From NCBI GenBank assembly GCA_001600055.1, contig BCIV01000001.1, forward strand, positions 1,908,146 through 1,972,145: a stretch of DNA of 64,000 nt. Reading direction: 5' to 3'. This document shows positions 46,763 to 57,663 of this stretch, piece by piece; within the stretch, counting starts at the first letter, position 1, and every line of letters begins with the position of its first letter. The position numbers and the translations under genes are program-made. The stretch is from Filobasidium wieringae. Taxonomy: Eukaryota > Basidiomycota > Tremellomycetes > Filobasidiales > Filobasidiaceae. The notes under the pieces are model-generated. The model was not told where the DNA came from and did no database searches. It saw only the letters and a list, made by a program, of their open reading frames with translations.

Positions 46763-48467
46763 CAGTTCGGATCGACTGGGTACTCCCCTTTCCTCTCCCC
46801 TTCACTGCTAGGATCGAATCCCTCCTTCCTACCCCTTCCCTCCCAGGACCGACCGGTCTCGCCCTCCGTCCTACCCGATCTCAAACGTCCATCCGCTCGG
46901 CCCCTGCTCCTACCCGCCTCGGGCAAAAGGACGAGATCAACCACTGCGGATCTCCAGGACGGGTAGGCTATGCATCGTGAGCGTATCCGCACATCGACCT
47001 GGACCTATCTACCTCTGCACGGACGGGACAGATCGATCGACCCCGGTGCAGTCACAAGGTGGAACAGGCTCGAACGTGAGGCTGATTGGGATGCGCGTTA
47101 GGAAGGATGAGACGGTGGTCGAGGTGCATATCCCTCAGTCGGGTTTGAAGGGTGGACGGGTGATCCGGGAGTCTCATTGTTCGACAGAAGGTCATCCCAC
47201 AGAAGGATCGAGAGGTGGACGATGGTGTCATCTTGCACCCGAGGTCTTACCTGTACAGTCAGACACCTGGTCGATGAAGAAGAAAACCGTCGATGATAAA
47301 ACGACCGATCTAGGGGTTCTGCGATGAGCGACAGAACTTCGGGGGATATCGTATCATACGTCGTCTTGATCATCTCTGGAGGGCCGGGGGTGTAGTGCTT
47401 TGGTAATCAAATCATAGATGTCTCTCCTGGATACTCGATCTGGCGGGATGGTGCGAGATCGGTTTCCCCCCGGGATGGATCACTCGGTAGCGGCATCCTT
47501 GCTTCTTACGATGCCTCATGCTTGGTACTTTATACATTATGAAACCCCTTCGGTATGGACCGAACTGGATCGTCCAGATGTGCACCGAGATCTGGGCATG
47601 TCGAGACTGTGCATCTTCCCTGGAAGCGGTCAGACGATTTGTGAATACGATGATCACCGACGATCACCGCTGATCACCGCCGATCGTGAATCGCTCTTTT
47701 ACTCGGTCTCACGACGAGAGGACTCGGGCTGCTTCGGTCCCATCGGGGGGGATGGAACGGTTGAAACACTGTGCCCTCCGATCAATCTTTAGCCTTGTGT
47801 GAATTATATATGGTGGGGTGAGAATCAGGATCAATGGAATGTCCTCCATCGTGCTTGTTAGCAGAAGAACCCTTTTGTTCCACTCATCTCGATAATAATG
47901 GCTGTCATAACTGCTACCATTGATGGGTTTCATCCTTTGTCCCCCCCCCCCTAAGGGATTCTACCATTGGATGACGAGGGCTCTTCCAGAAGGTATACTA
48001 GATTCGACCCTGACGGATCTTCAAGAAAGTCCTCTTTCCAATCCTTTCAATCAGGATGGATGGAGCTAAGGCCAGCTTGAAAAAGTGTATCAATGGATCA
48101 TTCCGAGCATAGAGGAAGGTCCTTCTCCACACAAATCTATGATGAACGTTGAGAACCTTCCGCTCGCCTTGCCTGTCGTGATGCCCGAAATCACGTACGA
48201 TCACAGCGGTCGAGAAAGGGGAAGGGAAAGGGACGATCGCTACCGGGGCAGGGGGCAGCGAGAAACAGACCGTCAGCAGCGACACCGAAGTCAAGACAGG
48301 GGGAGGAGTCACACGCTCAAACTTTTGACATTTGTGGGAAGAGCAAAACACGAGGATTTTAGCAGTCGTGTACGCCTACTGAATCGATTTCAATCTTAAC
48401 AACAATTCCATGTGACTCTAGCTACAAAACATGATCTTCCGCCTTGAACCCGATTACCAGCTCGCAT
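46720..48467. other. 1.75-kb stretch without a recognised gene
   Basis: GC-rich start, then a C homopolymer at about 47940-47952. ORFs 46977-47327, 47418-47792 (starts MSLLDTRSGGMVRD) and 48085-48399 (Arg-rich) are open but show no domain or exon structure. Holds the 3' ends of two convergent genes. A gene may be hidden but I cannot support one. Confidence 0.35.
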
Positions 48468-49829
48468 CTATCCCAAAACCTGCTTCAACCCTTCCTTTTG
48501 ACTGGCAGACAGACTGGTAGGGAACACGACGTTCCATCGGACGATCAAGTCTCCTACTCGTTTCGTCGAACTGGCTCGGGTGATGGGGAAACCCTCATCG
48601 GGGATCTTGATCTCGTCGTTGGGTTTGATGATCTGCGTAGGGAAGGATTCATGCTCAGTCAGCGAAATTCGGGAACGGAACTAATGATGTGGACTCACCC
48701 CTCGAGGTACGGGGACCTTGATCCTCCTTCCATCCAGATGTTCGACCTCCTTGGTCGTCTCGCTACTTCCCGTCAGTGCGTCGAGCAACCCGACGTTCAC
48801 GTTGATGACCAGGTCGTCGTCTTGCCTCTTGAACCTCGTATGCTCCTTCTCTTCTACGACAAAGACCAGAGTTTGCCCTCTTCCATATTCATCCTCGTTA
48901 CCCGAGTCGGTGAATTTCACCTTGGTGCCTTTTTTCCATCCGGCTTTGTAAGAAATTTCCAAGACCTTGTCCATCGATTGTCCTGAACGTAGCTTTCGAG
49001 TGATCTTGAGTCGTTTCGTTCCTCCCTTGTAAAGTTCTTCCAGGGAGAGAGCGAGGGGACGGGTGATCTCGGCTACGGGAGGGGGTGGAGCTGATTCTTG
49101 AGGTTTCCTTCGTTGTTGTCCGCCTGGACGTCCGCCCGGCATTCCACCGAATCCACCGAACTGCGAACCTCCACCACCTCCGAACATGTCTTCCATTCCA
49201 CCACCACCACCTCCCATTCCACCCATCCCTCCGCCGAACAGTTGCCTATACATGAACGAGAGTGAATCAGCTTTACCGATGTGACTTCAGGTGTTTCCCA
49301 TCGACCGACTCACGAAAATATATCGTTAGGATCGGATGGTCTGAATCCTCCTGCACCTCCACCACCACCACCACCGAAGTTGAACGAAGCACCGGGGAAA
49401 GCGCCTCCTCCCATCCCTGCACCGAATGGGTTGCCTCCAGGTCCTCCACCACCTCCTCCGCCGGCCTTCAAACCTTCTTCACCATATTGGTCGTATACGG
49501 CTCGTTTGTTCTGTTTCACGAATGGCTAGTGAGCTCAACATATAATCGCTACCACTAGGAAAGGACGGATGACTAACATCATCAGAAAGAACCTCGAATG
49601 CCTCGCTGACAGACTTGAATTTCTTGCTGGCGGCTTCCTCGTTGTCCTTGTTCCTATCCGGATGCCATTTCAAGGCCTATACATAATGCATCAGACGATC
49701 ATCAGTGGCCTGTTTCACAATGGTCAGACGATAGCGAATGACACTCACAGCCTTTCGATAAGCTTTCTTAATCTCGTCCTGAGAAGCACCCTTGTCGACT
49801 CCCAGAAGTTTATAGTAATCTTGACCCAT
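48468..49829 (-). CDS. SIS1: Hsp40/DnaJ co-chaperone, class B (SIS1/DNAJB type)
   Basis: Stimulates Hsp70 ATPase and delivers clients; cytosol/nucleus. Starts [20 protein letters not shown] at 49829. The J domain includes the HPD tripeptide in [15 protein letters not shown] and [14 protein letters not shown]. It continues [17 protein letters not shown] into a Gly/Phe- and Gly/Met-rich linker ([20 protein letters not shown]). There are no zinc-finger CxxCxGxG repeats, so class B. The C-terminal beta-sandwich domains show [49 protein letters not shown], and end KEGLKQVLG at 48468. Five or six exons. Confidence 0.93.
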
Positions 49830-50501
49830 TGTATGGAGTTAAAATGTCCGTTATGGTATACGCTAGCTTGTGTGTTGTGGCGTGTGCAGGCAAGCTGTCC
49901 GAATGAATGCCATCGAGAGGTGATGGATGATATCCACCCCGGTGCTCCCTCTATCGTCGTTCGTCATTCAACGGAAACTCGTATCACGTGATCTCTCCCG
50001 ACGATTCCCGCGTTTGCGAGCATTTTCGACAACAGACAAGACATGAAACGCGAAACCTGAGGGAAGCTGGACTAACTGAAACAAGATTCAGCCATTTGTC
50101 ACATTGCATTCTTGCTCAAGTTCTTAGCCCTTCAAAGCTACTCAAACTACTCGATATCTTCGGATCATCTCGACAATGGGGTTAGTACATTCGAGACCTC
50201 AGGAACCAGTTCCTGAGGGATGGATCTTCAGTCTGCTTTCGGCCCGGTCAAGTTATCATGATACTCTCGTGGTCAGCCATTCCCTGTGTCATGAAAGGAT
50301 CTACCAGACCTTGTAACATTCTCCGTACGGTCACTATTGGCAAGATCGACAGCTTTATGGTCTTGCCTCGCTTGAGAATGGCTTCCCTTCGTCTGATAAT
50401 CGCTACGCAGCGCTGGCATTCAAAAGCATGAATCGGAATTGACAAACGATTCTTAGACACAATTGAGTTTCCTCAAGACTGGCATCGCCCCAGCGACCGA
50501 C
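49830..50501. other. 672-bp intergenic stretch
   Basis: Upstream region of the DnaJ gene (CGAACACTCG-type and TTTCGAC-type elements only weakly resembling heat-shock boxes) and the 3' side of a small candidate gene. No gene seen. Confidence 0.3.
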
Positions 50502-50809
50502 TTATCGAGGCGAGTTCCGTTCCTCCCTCGATCTCGTGCCAGCTTCGCGTTTTCTCTCTTCGTACTTCGCGTCGTTCATGTAATTGAACCGCTCACTGAG
50601 AGGCTGAGACAGCGAAAATTTAGTGTATGTGGTGTTATTATTATGCATTTTATTGCATCAAGAAGAAATCCCACCACGGTCCTATTGGGAACATAACTTT
50701 CGCAAGTGACGATAGATGCATCGTCTTTCAATGCAGTAGTAGTGGCATTAGTTGCAACCCCCGAAACGAAAGAGTCAGTTTTGCTACTATTATTGTTGGA
50801 AGAACTCAT
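50502..50809 (-). CDS. candidate small protein, about 77 aa (unknown)
   Basis: No family recognised. ATG at 50809 (MSSSNNNSSKTDSFVSGVA) opens a Ser/Asn/Thr-rich exon. A GTGGTG donor after SYVPNRT can join, in phase 0, to an exon preceded by a branch-point-like CTAAAT and CTCAG acceptor. That exon reads PLSERFNYMNDAKYEERKRE, then AGTRSREERNSPR and a stop at 50502. The second exon's charged, repeat-free composition and good acceptor argue for a real gene. Alternatively the unspliced first ORF (to about 50576) is used. Confidence 0.4.
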
Positions 50810-51474
50810 ATTTGCAGATTGGGTTAAATAATGAGGTATGTCCTTATGACGACTATGGATATCCAAGCAATCTATCTCCTGCTTTATACTTTACGAGACA
50901 TACTAGAACGGTTGTGGCGTTATCGTGACACAAAGGAGACCCATTCCTCACCCGTCACGTGCTATAGGGTAGTCCAGACGTCATCTTTCCGGAAGGCTAT
51001 CTCACGAAAAGTTCTAACGATAGGCACTCCGTTGTATCTTTCGGTCGTAGTGGCCACTATGGTCGATACAATCTCGTCCAGTATGTAGCCAATCGTTCCG
51101 CGTCGATTTCGCCACCGAGCTGATGAGCGATACTCCACCCTCTGAAGGTGCGTGGTGCACGTGGGATGCCTCATTCCGTATGACTCTATCTATGACGTAT
51201 TATCGAGAAGTATAAAGGACTAAGGAAGACCTGCAGTGATCGCATGACGAGGGCGTGTCGCTGAATGATGCAAGATAATGTACCATCATGGAGATGTACA
51301 GGCCAGCAGATAGGATATGACGAAGCAAAGATAGCAACTGACGCAGCGGTCGACTGCACTGCTTCCTGCTCTTTATATGTCCATTGAACGACATGAATAG
51401 ACGTAGCCGTTCCCTCATTGCATAAACCCAGGACACTAAAGATTAACATGGGTTCCTACAGAGGTTTCCGTCTT
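50810..51474. other. 665-bp stretch without recognised gene
   Basis: Two minus-strand ORFs (51174-50962, 51449-51186) have no start context, domain or splice structure I can support. Confidence 0.3.
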
Positions 51475-52336
51475 CTAGATGTCTGGTTTTCTCCAATGAT
51501 AATTTTCCTCCAGCATCCTCTGGACAGCACCCCTCATTAGAAGACCTTTATTGATTTTGAACTGTTCGTACGCTAGCATCTTACCTTATCGATGATGATC
51601 CTGGTCTCAGTTCTTGAAGGCTGATCTCGCGAGATAGATAGTCAGGTTCCGTTCCGCGCGGATCGCTTCTCAACATACCTTTCGAGATTTCTTATCAGTG
51701 GAAGTGGGAATACTGATTGGTGGTCTGTTTGTCTGAGATTCTTCAGTGGTCATGGGCGATGAGACTTCAAGCTCTTCAAGACTCTGGCTGGCGCGGGTAG
51801 TGTTCATCAATTTCTCACCCGCTCACTCAGCGCGACATTCCACTCACTTTGTCGACTGAAAGCGTTTCCATAGTAGAATGAGCTGTACTCTCCCTATCTG
51901 TACCCATGTGAGACATATTCACGTCGTCGATTTTGAATTCGAGTAAACCTTGATCGACCAGGTAATCCTGGATTTATCTGCGTCCGAAGCGATCATATGC
52001 CGTCGGATTCCGCAGGTGATCCGTACCTTTTGTAGTTCAACTTGAGACATGTCTGCGAACCCAATCGAAAATCATACCCACGTGCGTGTAGAGCAAGACT
52101 CACATGACCTATCACTTGACCGTGAGTCTTAGAGAGTAGGTTCTCTGCGAATCGGCCCGTACCTCATATGGGCAGTGAGATCCGTTTCTCTCTCGGCATG
52201 ACTCGTGTAGTGAGCTAGGCGACCGAACACGAAGAGGTCATTCGTGTTCTATACAGAGACGTCGAGAAGCTTGTATCAAGCATTTCTGGATAGCTACACG
52301 TGTAGATCGGAGAACGCCTGATCCGATTGACGTCAT
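51475..52336 (-). CDS. candidate small multi-exon gene, about 140 aa (unknown)
   Basis: Not recognised and invisible as a long ORF because all exons are short. Read on the minus strand: possible start at 52336 (MTSIGSGVLRST), then TGRFAENLLSKTHGQVID and MSQVELQK. Next DYLVDQGLLEFKIDDVNMSH, MGTDRESTAHSTMETLSVDK and SLEELEVSSPMTTEE up to KKSRK. Last are TRIIIDK and RMLEENYHWRKPDI with the stop at 51475. Each join uses GT..AG ends and keeps frame; donors GTACGG, GTGAGT, GTATGT and GTAAGA are good. The first join (GTGTAG) is the weakest; translation could begin at MSQ (52050) instead. Confidence 0.5.
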
Positions 52337-52740
52337 GATTCATCTCCAGTCTTCTTCTTTCAAGAATTCCGATCAACGTTCCTTTGGATCTTCGTCCTCA
52401 TCGAAGTTTTAATTACAGGCCATTTTTATGCTCAAGGCTGCCGACCGAAACGGGTCTCAGTCTGATATCGACATCGCTTGATATCAAGCAGCGGGTCGAT
52501 ATGGGCAGACATAAGCTGCGTGCCACGTCTTTCAATGTACTTGAGAAGAACCTACCAATCTCAAATTAGGGAACATGACCACATTTGCCCACCCAGCGAT
52601 GAGAGCGACGACATCGATATTGTACATGCCCACGAAGCTAACCTCGCGCTCCGGACGATGCAATCATGCTATATTTCTCACGGTTCAAACGAAAACGGTC
52701 CGTTTACAACGAAACATATATCAACTTCCTCCTGATGCCT
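52337..52740. other. 404-bp upstream/3' region
   Basis: Between the small multi-exon gene's start and the M61 peptidase stop. Open plus-strand ORFs 52384-52790 are shadows of the peptidase C-terminus or without support. Confidence 0.3.
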
Positions 52741-54584
52741 TCAAACCGATCGAGCTTTCCGCCCGTACTGCCAATTCTCGACCTCTTTGAAGCCTCGCGG
52801 CCAATAAGCAATTTCCCGCTCATCGCCTCCTTCACGTATCACCGTATAAGAGACATTTCTGCTGTAATCATCCAGAGCCCCGTTCCTGTACTTGCGCCAA
52901 GTCATTCGATCTCCACTTTCCAACCCGGCTAGATCTGCTCGGGACCCACGCGTGACGTTCGTGAAGACCGTTCGATTCCCTTGGATTTGCCTCACGAATC
53001 CATCCTCAAATACGTATTGATCTTGTCTGACCGGTACAATTGCGTCCCAAATAGTCCGGATGGCGGTTGGACGACCCAGTTTCCGGCGGACATGTCCATG
53101 AACAACCGAAGAGCGTAGTCCCTATCGATGTCTACTCCAACGATGTTCAGCCATTCTTCAAAGGTATATGGCAACCCAGCCAGTCTCAGCTGGATCAGCT
53201 TGATCGCTGAATTCCTCAAGCTTTTCTTCCCTTCCGTTCGTTTCCTTACCTCCGCATCGATATGCAACAAGTAAAGCACTCCACGATAATAAGGTAGCCT
53301 CTGTGCGTTGTTGTCGGACCAAGCCTTTTCGCTGCACTCAACGGATGACATATGGATAGCTGGCGAAGTGTAGTAAGAGGAAAGGATGTTGTTGAGCTGA
53401 ACAAGGAAACGGTCTTCGGGGATCAGACCTAGCTCGTAAGGGAGTACAGCTTGGTAGTAGGTAGCGATTCCTGAATCGTGATGAAGGATCAGCGAACGCC
53501 TTTTTGGTGGCGACAAGGGATGTGACTGACCTTCCTCGTACCAAGTCGCATTCGGATCCTCCTGCCCACCCTCAACCCCTTGCATGGTAGGCCAGTTATG
53601 TACCATCTCATGCGATACTAAAAAGTACAGATCTTCTTGCTTGCCCTGCTCATCCTCGTCATCTTTCCCTAAACGGATCCCCTGATCCCATTCGAGCATG
53701 AAACTCCATGTGTACGCACCCCCTCCGTAACCCCTGGGAGATTCTCGTAGGAACACGCGGTATGCTTCTCCAGGTGTTTCGAAGAATTCAGACATCTGAG
53801 GGTACAGCTTTGAGATCTGCTCAGCGAGGAGGGAAGGGTCGTCCATGAGATGTCGGGGAGGAGTTGTGAGCCAGTAAAATCCGTACCCGGGCAGATCAGG
53901 GTGAGACCAAGATGACAAAGTTCTTCCGATCATGTAAACTGTATTGACTAACGTCTCTGCAGGGCCGATACGGGTACTGGACGTGCCTTCACCGAATGTC
54001 CACACCGTGCGAGTGTCGTTGGGAGAACGTGACAAATCCCAATTGACAGTCAGATTGTATAGCACCAGAGTCTCAGCGAATCCTTCCAGGACAGTAGGTA
54101 CGAAAACGTTCCCAGTGCCAATCAGTCCTCCAGAATTATCCCTGAAATCTATCCGAGGTCCCGGAGGAGTAGCCTTGTTAGTCGGTCTTGGGTAGACCGT
54201 GAAATCAAGGACGATGTCTCCGACCGTATCTCTGCGTGCAGACCAGCTGCGCAGAGGGACACCTTCCTTATCAGATATGATCAAGTCGAGAGGACCCAGA
54301 TCATCTGAAGCCCTGATAGATTCCCTTCCACGATAGTCCATACTGGGCACTCTCCCGACTTCCAGGACCATCTGCAAGAAGCTTTCATCGTGCTCGAACC
54401 GTCTACCGGATATAGTCAACGTAGCGTTAAGAGCTTGAACAGTCGTGTTATCCTGAGACCATCTTGGTACTAGATCCAGAGCTAAGCCCGGTAAAGATGT
54501 TGCAATTTGTTGGGATGCCGACGGCCAGTTAAGACCGAGCCAGAGCTGGATCGTCGTGAGGATGTATACGAATATTGCTCGCAT
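52741..54584 (-). CDS. secreted M61-family (glycyl aminopeptidase-like) metallopeptidase with C-terminal PDZ, apparent frameshift
   Basis: Zinc peptidase with N-terminal signal peptide (MRAIFVYILTTIQLWLGLNW). N-terminal beta domain; GNVFVPTVLEGFAETLVLYN precedes the catalytic part. The zinc site is H325-E-M-V-H329-N-W331, and the Glu ligand is in WYEEG (about 350). An intron follows WYEEG and exon 2 resumes IATYYQAVLPYELGL. After WVVQPPSGLFGTQ (about 53050) the frame stops. The continuing sequence VPVRQDQYVFEDGFVRQ is in another frame and leads into a PDZ-like module (SRADLAGLESGDRM) ending at 52741. No intron fits, so a one-base loss near 53035-53041 (error or real mutation) is likely. N-glycosylation sites are abundant. 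Confidence 0.85.
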
Positions 54585-54903
54585 TTCTGAACTCTCCTAG
54601 CACTGGTTCGAACACAAAGTGATTCGACAAGCCTGTCCAACATGGTTGAGTCGCTGATTTTTGAGTCTAAATGGTTCGACCTGAGCGTTGCTGATTGCTG
54701 ATCGAGGGTTGACTGGACTGCCATGTCGCCGTGTGATCGACCACGCGGACTAGACCGAAAGCGTACCAGATCATAATGGCTAGCGTACCAGACTTCTACT
54801 GGTCTGCAAATGTGCAAGAATCGAAAAAGCGACATCCACACAATTGATGGTGATATTTTCATACAAACCGTTCGCTTGTCATTCTAAACATAGCATATTA
54901 GCA
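54585..54903. promoter_or_regulatory. M61 promoter / RBM42-like 3' region
   Basis: 319 bp. Both neighbours are on the minus strand, so this is the M61 promoter side only up to the RBM42-like gene... with the latter upstream in coordinate terms. It contains direct repeats GCGTACCAGA at 54761 and 54783. Nothing else recognised. Confidence 0.35.
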
Positions 54904-56034
54904 CTACCAAGGAACAGGTCGTCCGTCCAACGGTTTCCCCTTGTTCTTCTGAATCTTGTCTAGCTCCTTTCCTCTCCTCGCTCCGATCGTGACCGCTTTC
55001 GTACCTCCAAACTTGTCTGTACACTTCATCAATCTGATCGGTCTATTTCCTACGTATTTGCCTGCGAGGATGAATCGTAACGCTCATGAGACTCGAATTG
55101 ACAGCTAGAAAGATGCGAGAAAGTTTGACTTGCCGTCCATCTCTTTCCAGGCTTTCAAGTAGTCTTCAGGATCACTGAAAGCAATGAATCCATACCGCGC
55201 CTGGTTGAACCGCGAGATGATGGGGATCAGTACCTGCCAACGATGCCTCACCGTGTCGACTCCCGTAAACCGAACTCGCACTAGGACTCACCTTCATGCT
55301 CAATCGATCCCTCACAACTTTACACTTCATATAGCTTGGGTATTTTGCAAACGCATTGTTGAGCGTGTTGTCATTCACATCGTTCGAAAGATCCCCCACA
55401 AATAGCCTGAACCAAGCTGTTCGTCGTTGCTATCAGTCATCACATTACCAAGCCACGGTCGCTCGAGCGAAGCCGACTTACAAGGATCCCATTCCAGAAG
55501 CGTCTGATCCTCCCAAACCCTTCCTCCCTTGTTTCTGATCACCGTCTCTCTCTTTCCTTGACTAGCCTTCTTCCCCGGTTTAGGCGCGTGAACCCATTTC
55601 CCATCAGGCCCCATGTACCCACCTTGAGCAACCGCAGCGGCCGCAGGGACAGACCCAGAAGCACCCTCCGGGTTGTATTGATATGCCAATGCTTGCTGAG
55701 CCATCTCGGGATCGTACGCATTTGTGCTCGAGACGGAGGGGTAGGTGGTTGGGTTGGATGGACCGGGGGCGTAACCGGCTGAACCGTAGTACGTCGGATT
55801 AGAGCTCGAGCCCGTTGTCGAAGCGTCCCCTTGAGCAGCGTAATACTAGTTGAGAGAACCGTACGTTTAGTTTGAATGGCGATGAAGCTATTGAGTTACG
55901 CTATTGATGACTTACAGCAGCCCACTATTGAAGCCGAAGCGAGAATAAGATCAGCTTGTGATTTGTATTTCCAGCCTTGGGCGAGCAGTACATACGGCAG
56001 CCTGTCTTTCAGCTTCAGTATATTCAGTCGACAT
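54904..56034 (-). CDS. RBM42-like RNA-binding protein (single RRM)
   Basis: RNA-binding protein related to RBM42. ATG at 56034 (MSTEYTEAERQAA), then a possible 9-nt exon 55924-55916 (WAA), then YYAAQGDASTTGSSSNPTYY. An Ala/Gly/Pro-rich linker follows with MGPDGKWVHAPKPGKKASQG and DQTLLEWDP. The RRM starts FRLFVGDLSNDVNDNTLNNA (RNP2 = LFVGDL), then KYPSYMKCKVVRDRLSMK. After introns come RYGFIAFSDPEDYLKAWKEM (RNP1 = YGFIAF) and KYVGNRPIRLMK. The C-tail ends at 54904. EVND/NDVND and KYVGNRPI are diagnostic of RBM42. About seven exons. Confidence 0.87.
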
Positions 56035-56350
56035 ATTGGATTAGTTCAGCTGAGATGGAAGGTAGTGATTGTGATGGAGGCAGAACAACAAGAAAGGTAA
56101 ATAAGTATGGGTTCACGTAAGGTTGCTCAATGATGAACGAGATGAGAGCTTGGACTGTAGGGAGACCATGACGATTATCAGAATTAGGCGACGGGATAAA
56201 CCTCGTATCGTACAGGTTCTTCTCATCGTCCTTTGCTATTACAGTAATTACAGGATAACACCAGCCACAGGCTTACCGATCAAGGAAGTATAGCGTTTCC
56301 TCTGACCATCTTCGCCTGCACACACTCACCGAAAAAAAAGGATCTTCAAT
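56035..56350. promoter_or_regulatory. divergent promoter RBM42-like / mitochondrial membrane protein
   Basis: 316 bp between start codons; no TATA box or long ORF. Likely bidirectional promoter. Confidence 0.4.
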
Positions 56351-57194
56351 ATGAGTTGTCTCTCTTGGGCGTTCTCTTCCCTCAGGTCGTCCCGTAAGCC
56401 GAACAATCTCTTAGATGGCTGTCCACGATCATAAGCTCATCAAGGAACAAACGTGTGTAGGAACTCATCGGACTCTTCGATCATCAACTGGTCGTACCTT
56501 CTCTTCTCGCTCCAACCCATCTCCTTCTTCCGCATCCAACCCTTTCTTCATTCCTCCACCAAAACCGGAAGATCTACCACCCATCTCTGAACGACTGAAA
56601 CCTCTTATCCCGTTCATTCTGTACTGGACGGCTCTCACTTCGCTAGCTTACCATCTCATGCAAGTACGGACTGTGACCAAGGAGGATTTGGCCAGAAAAG
56701 ATGCGCAATTGAGTGTTCTGGAGAGCTTGGTGGGGAAATATAGAATTGCGCATGAACAGGGAACTCGGATGGATGAGATAGAAGTGGAACGGGAGTTACA
56801 GATGGTTGGGTTGAGAGAGAGAACGAGTTTGACTGAGGGCGAAGAGGAATTTACGGAAAATAGGAAGATCACCTGGAAGGAGATCTTTTTCGGCGGAAGT
56901 GGTCGTGTAAAGTTGACAGAAGATGAGCAAGAAGATGTAGCGAGGAAAGAATGGCAACAAAGTCAGTACACCTCATCATTCCTGCAATTTTTTCTCCATT
57001 TATCCTTGTCTGACGCAACCTAAATCGTTACGTTTCCTGACTCGACCTCGGTAGTCATCAATTCCGCTTCTTCACAATCACCCGCACCATCCACGCAAAC
57101 TCATCCAACGCTACATCCGTCACTTAACCAAGCTGTCTCTGAGCCTGAACGGATAACGGGAAGAAGAGCCCCTGGTGCTGCGGTTTACATGTGA
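56351..57194 (+). CDS. probable mitochondrial single-pass membrane protein (unknown function)
   Basis: Start chosen at 56351: exon 56351-56393 (MSCLSWAFSSLRSS) splices in phase 1 to 56461. It continues RTHRTLRSSTGRTFSSRSNP, a Ser/Arg-rich mitochondrial-type presequence. Starting at the later ATG 56415 would lose this. Residues about 60-80 (LIPFILYWTALTSLAYHLM) form one membrane helix. A long acidic coiled region follows (VTKEDLARKDAQLSVLESLV, RMDEIEVERELQMVGLRERT). ITWKEIFFGGSGRVKLTEDE precedes the last exon, which ends GRRAPGAAVYM. Not recognised as a named family; an inner-membrane location with the coil in matrix or intermembrane space is inferred. Confidence 0.72.
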
Positions 57195-57663
57195 TCCACG
57201 TCTTTCGCTTTTGCAAGATCAGAGGAAAAATAGTGGCAAATTGCAACTTGCAACCAGTATGATTCGTGGTATGGCATTACAGTAACGATGCGAGGAGCGA
57301 GAAGCTTCCAAAACGATGCTCTCGAGGTCGTAGGTCGGTGAGCTTTGCGACAGGCACATCTTATCGTTTTGCAATCGTTGTATCCATTCTATTCACACCA
57401 ACAATCTACCTGGCTCGTTCTATAATATGTCAGGCCGCAGATGCTTGTGCCTAGGCATCGATGGATTCAGCGATCTTAGTTGTGTAGGGTGTATCGCGAC
57501 CGCGAACGCGGTAGAGCAGCTGTTGTCATCATCGTTCGAACTTGCCGAGCTCGGTTAGCTCAGCAGCTTTATTTGACTCTTTTCTCAGCTTGACCTACGT
57601 AACCAGCTCGTCTTTCCTCTGACAAGGTCACAAGCTCGTCCTACAGCTATAATGCTCTTCAAT
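57195..57663. other. 469-bp intergenic stretch
   Basis: Upstream of the FMN oxidase gene. CTCGGTTAGCTCAGCAGC near 57550 superficially recalls a tRNA A box but no matching B box or acceptor stem follows. No gene called. Confidence 0.35.

Noticed and set aside
46534..46992. Minus-strand proline-rich ORF of 152 codons
   Set aside because: Antisense shadow of the RWDD2-like last exon and its G-rich 3' region.
47418..47792. 124-codon plus-strand ORF starting MSLLDTRSGG
   Set aside because: No domain, no intron signals, composition not distinct from surrounding noncoding sequence; mentioned only in the gap entry.
49830..52740. Gene-poor 2.9 kb considered as a transposon remnant
   Set aside because: No terminal repeats, reverse transcriptase, integrase or transposase motifs, and two small genes with proper splice sites can be read there.
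56415..56460. ATG at 56415 as start of the mitochondrial membrane protein
   Set aside because: It lies in an intron if the upstream exon 56351-56393 is used, and only the upstream start gives a mitochondrial-type presequence.
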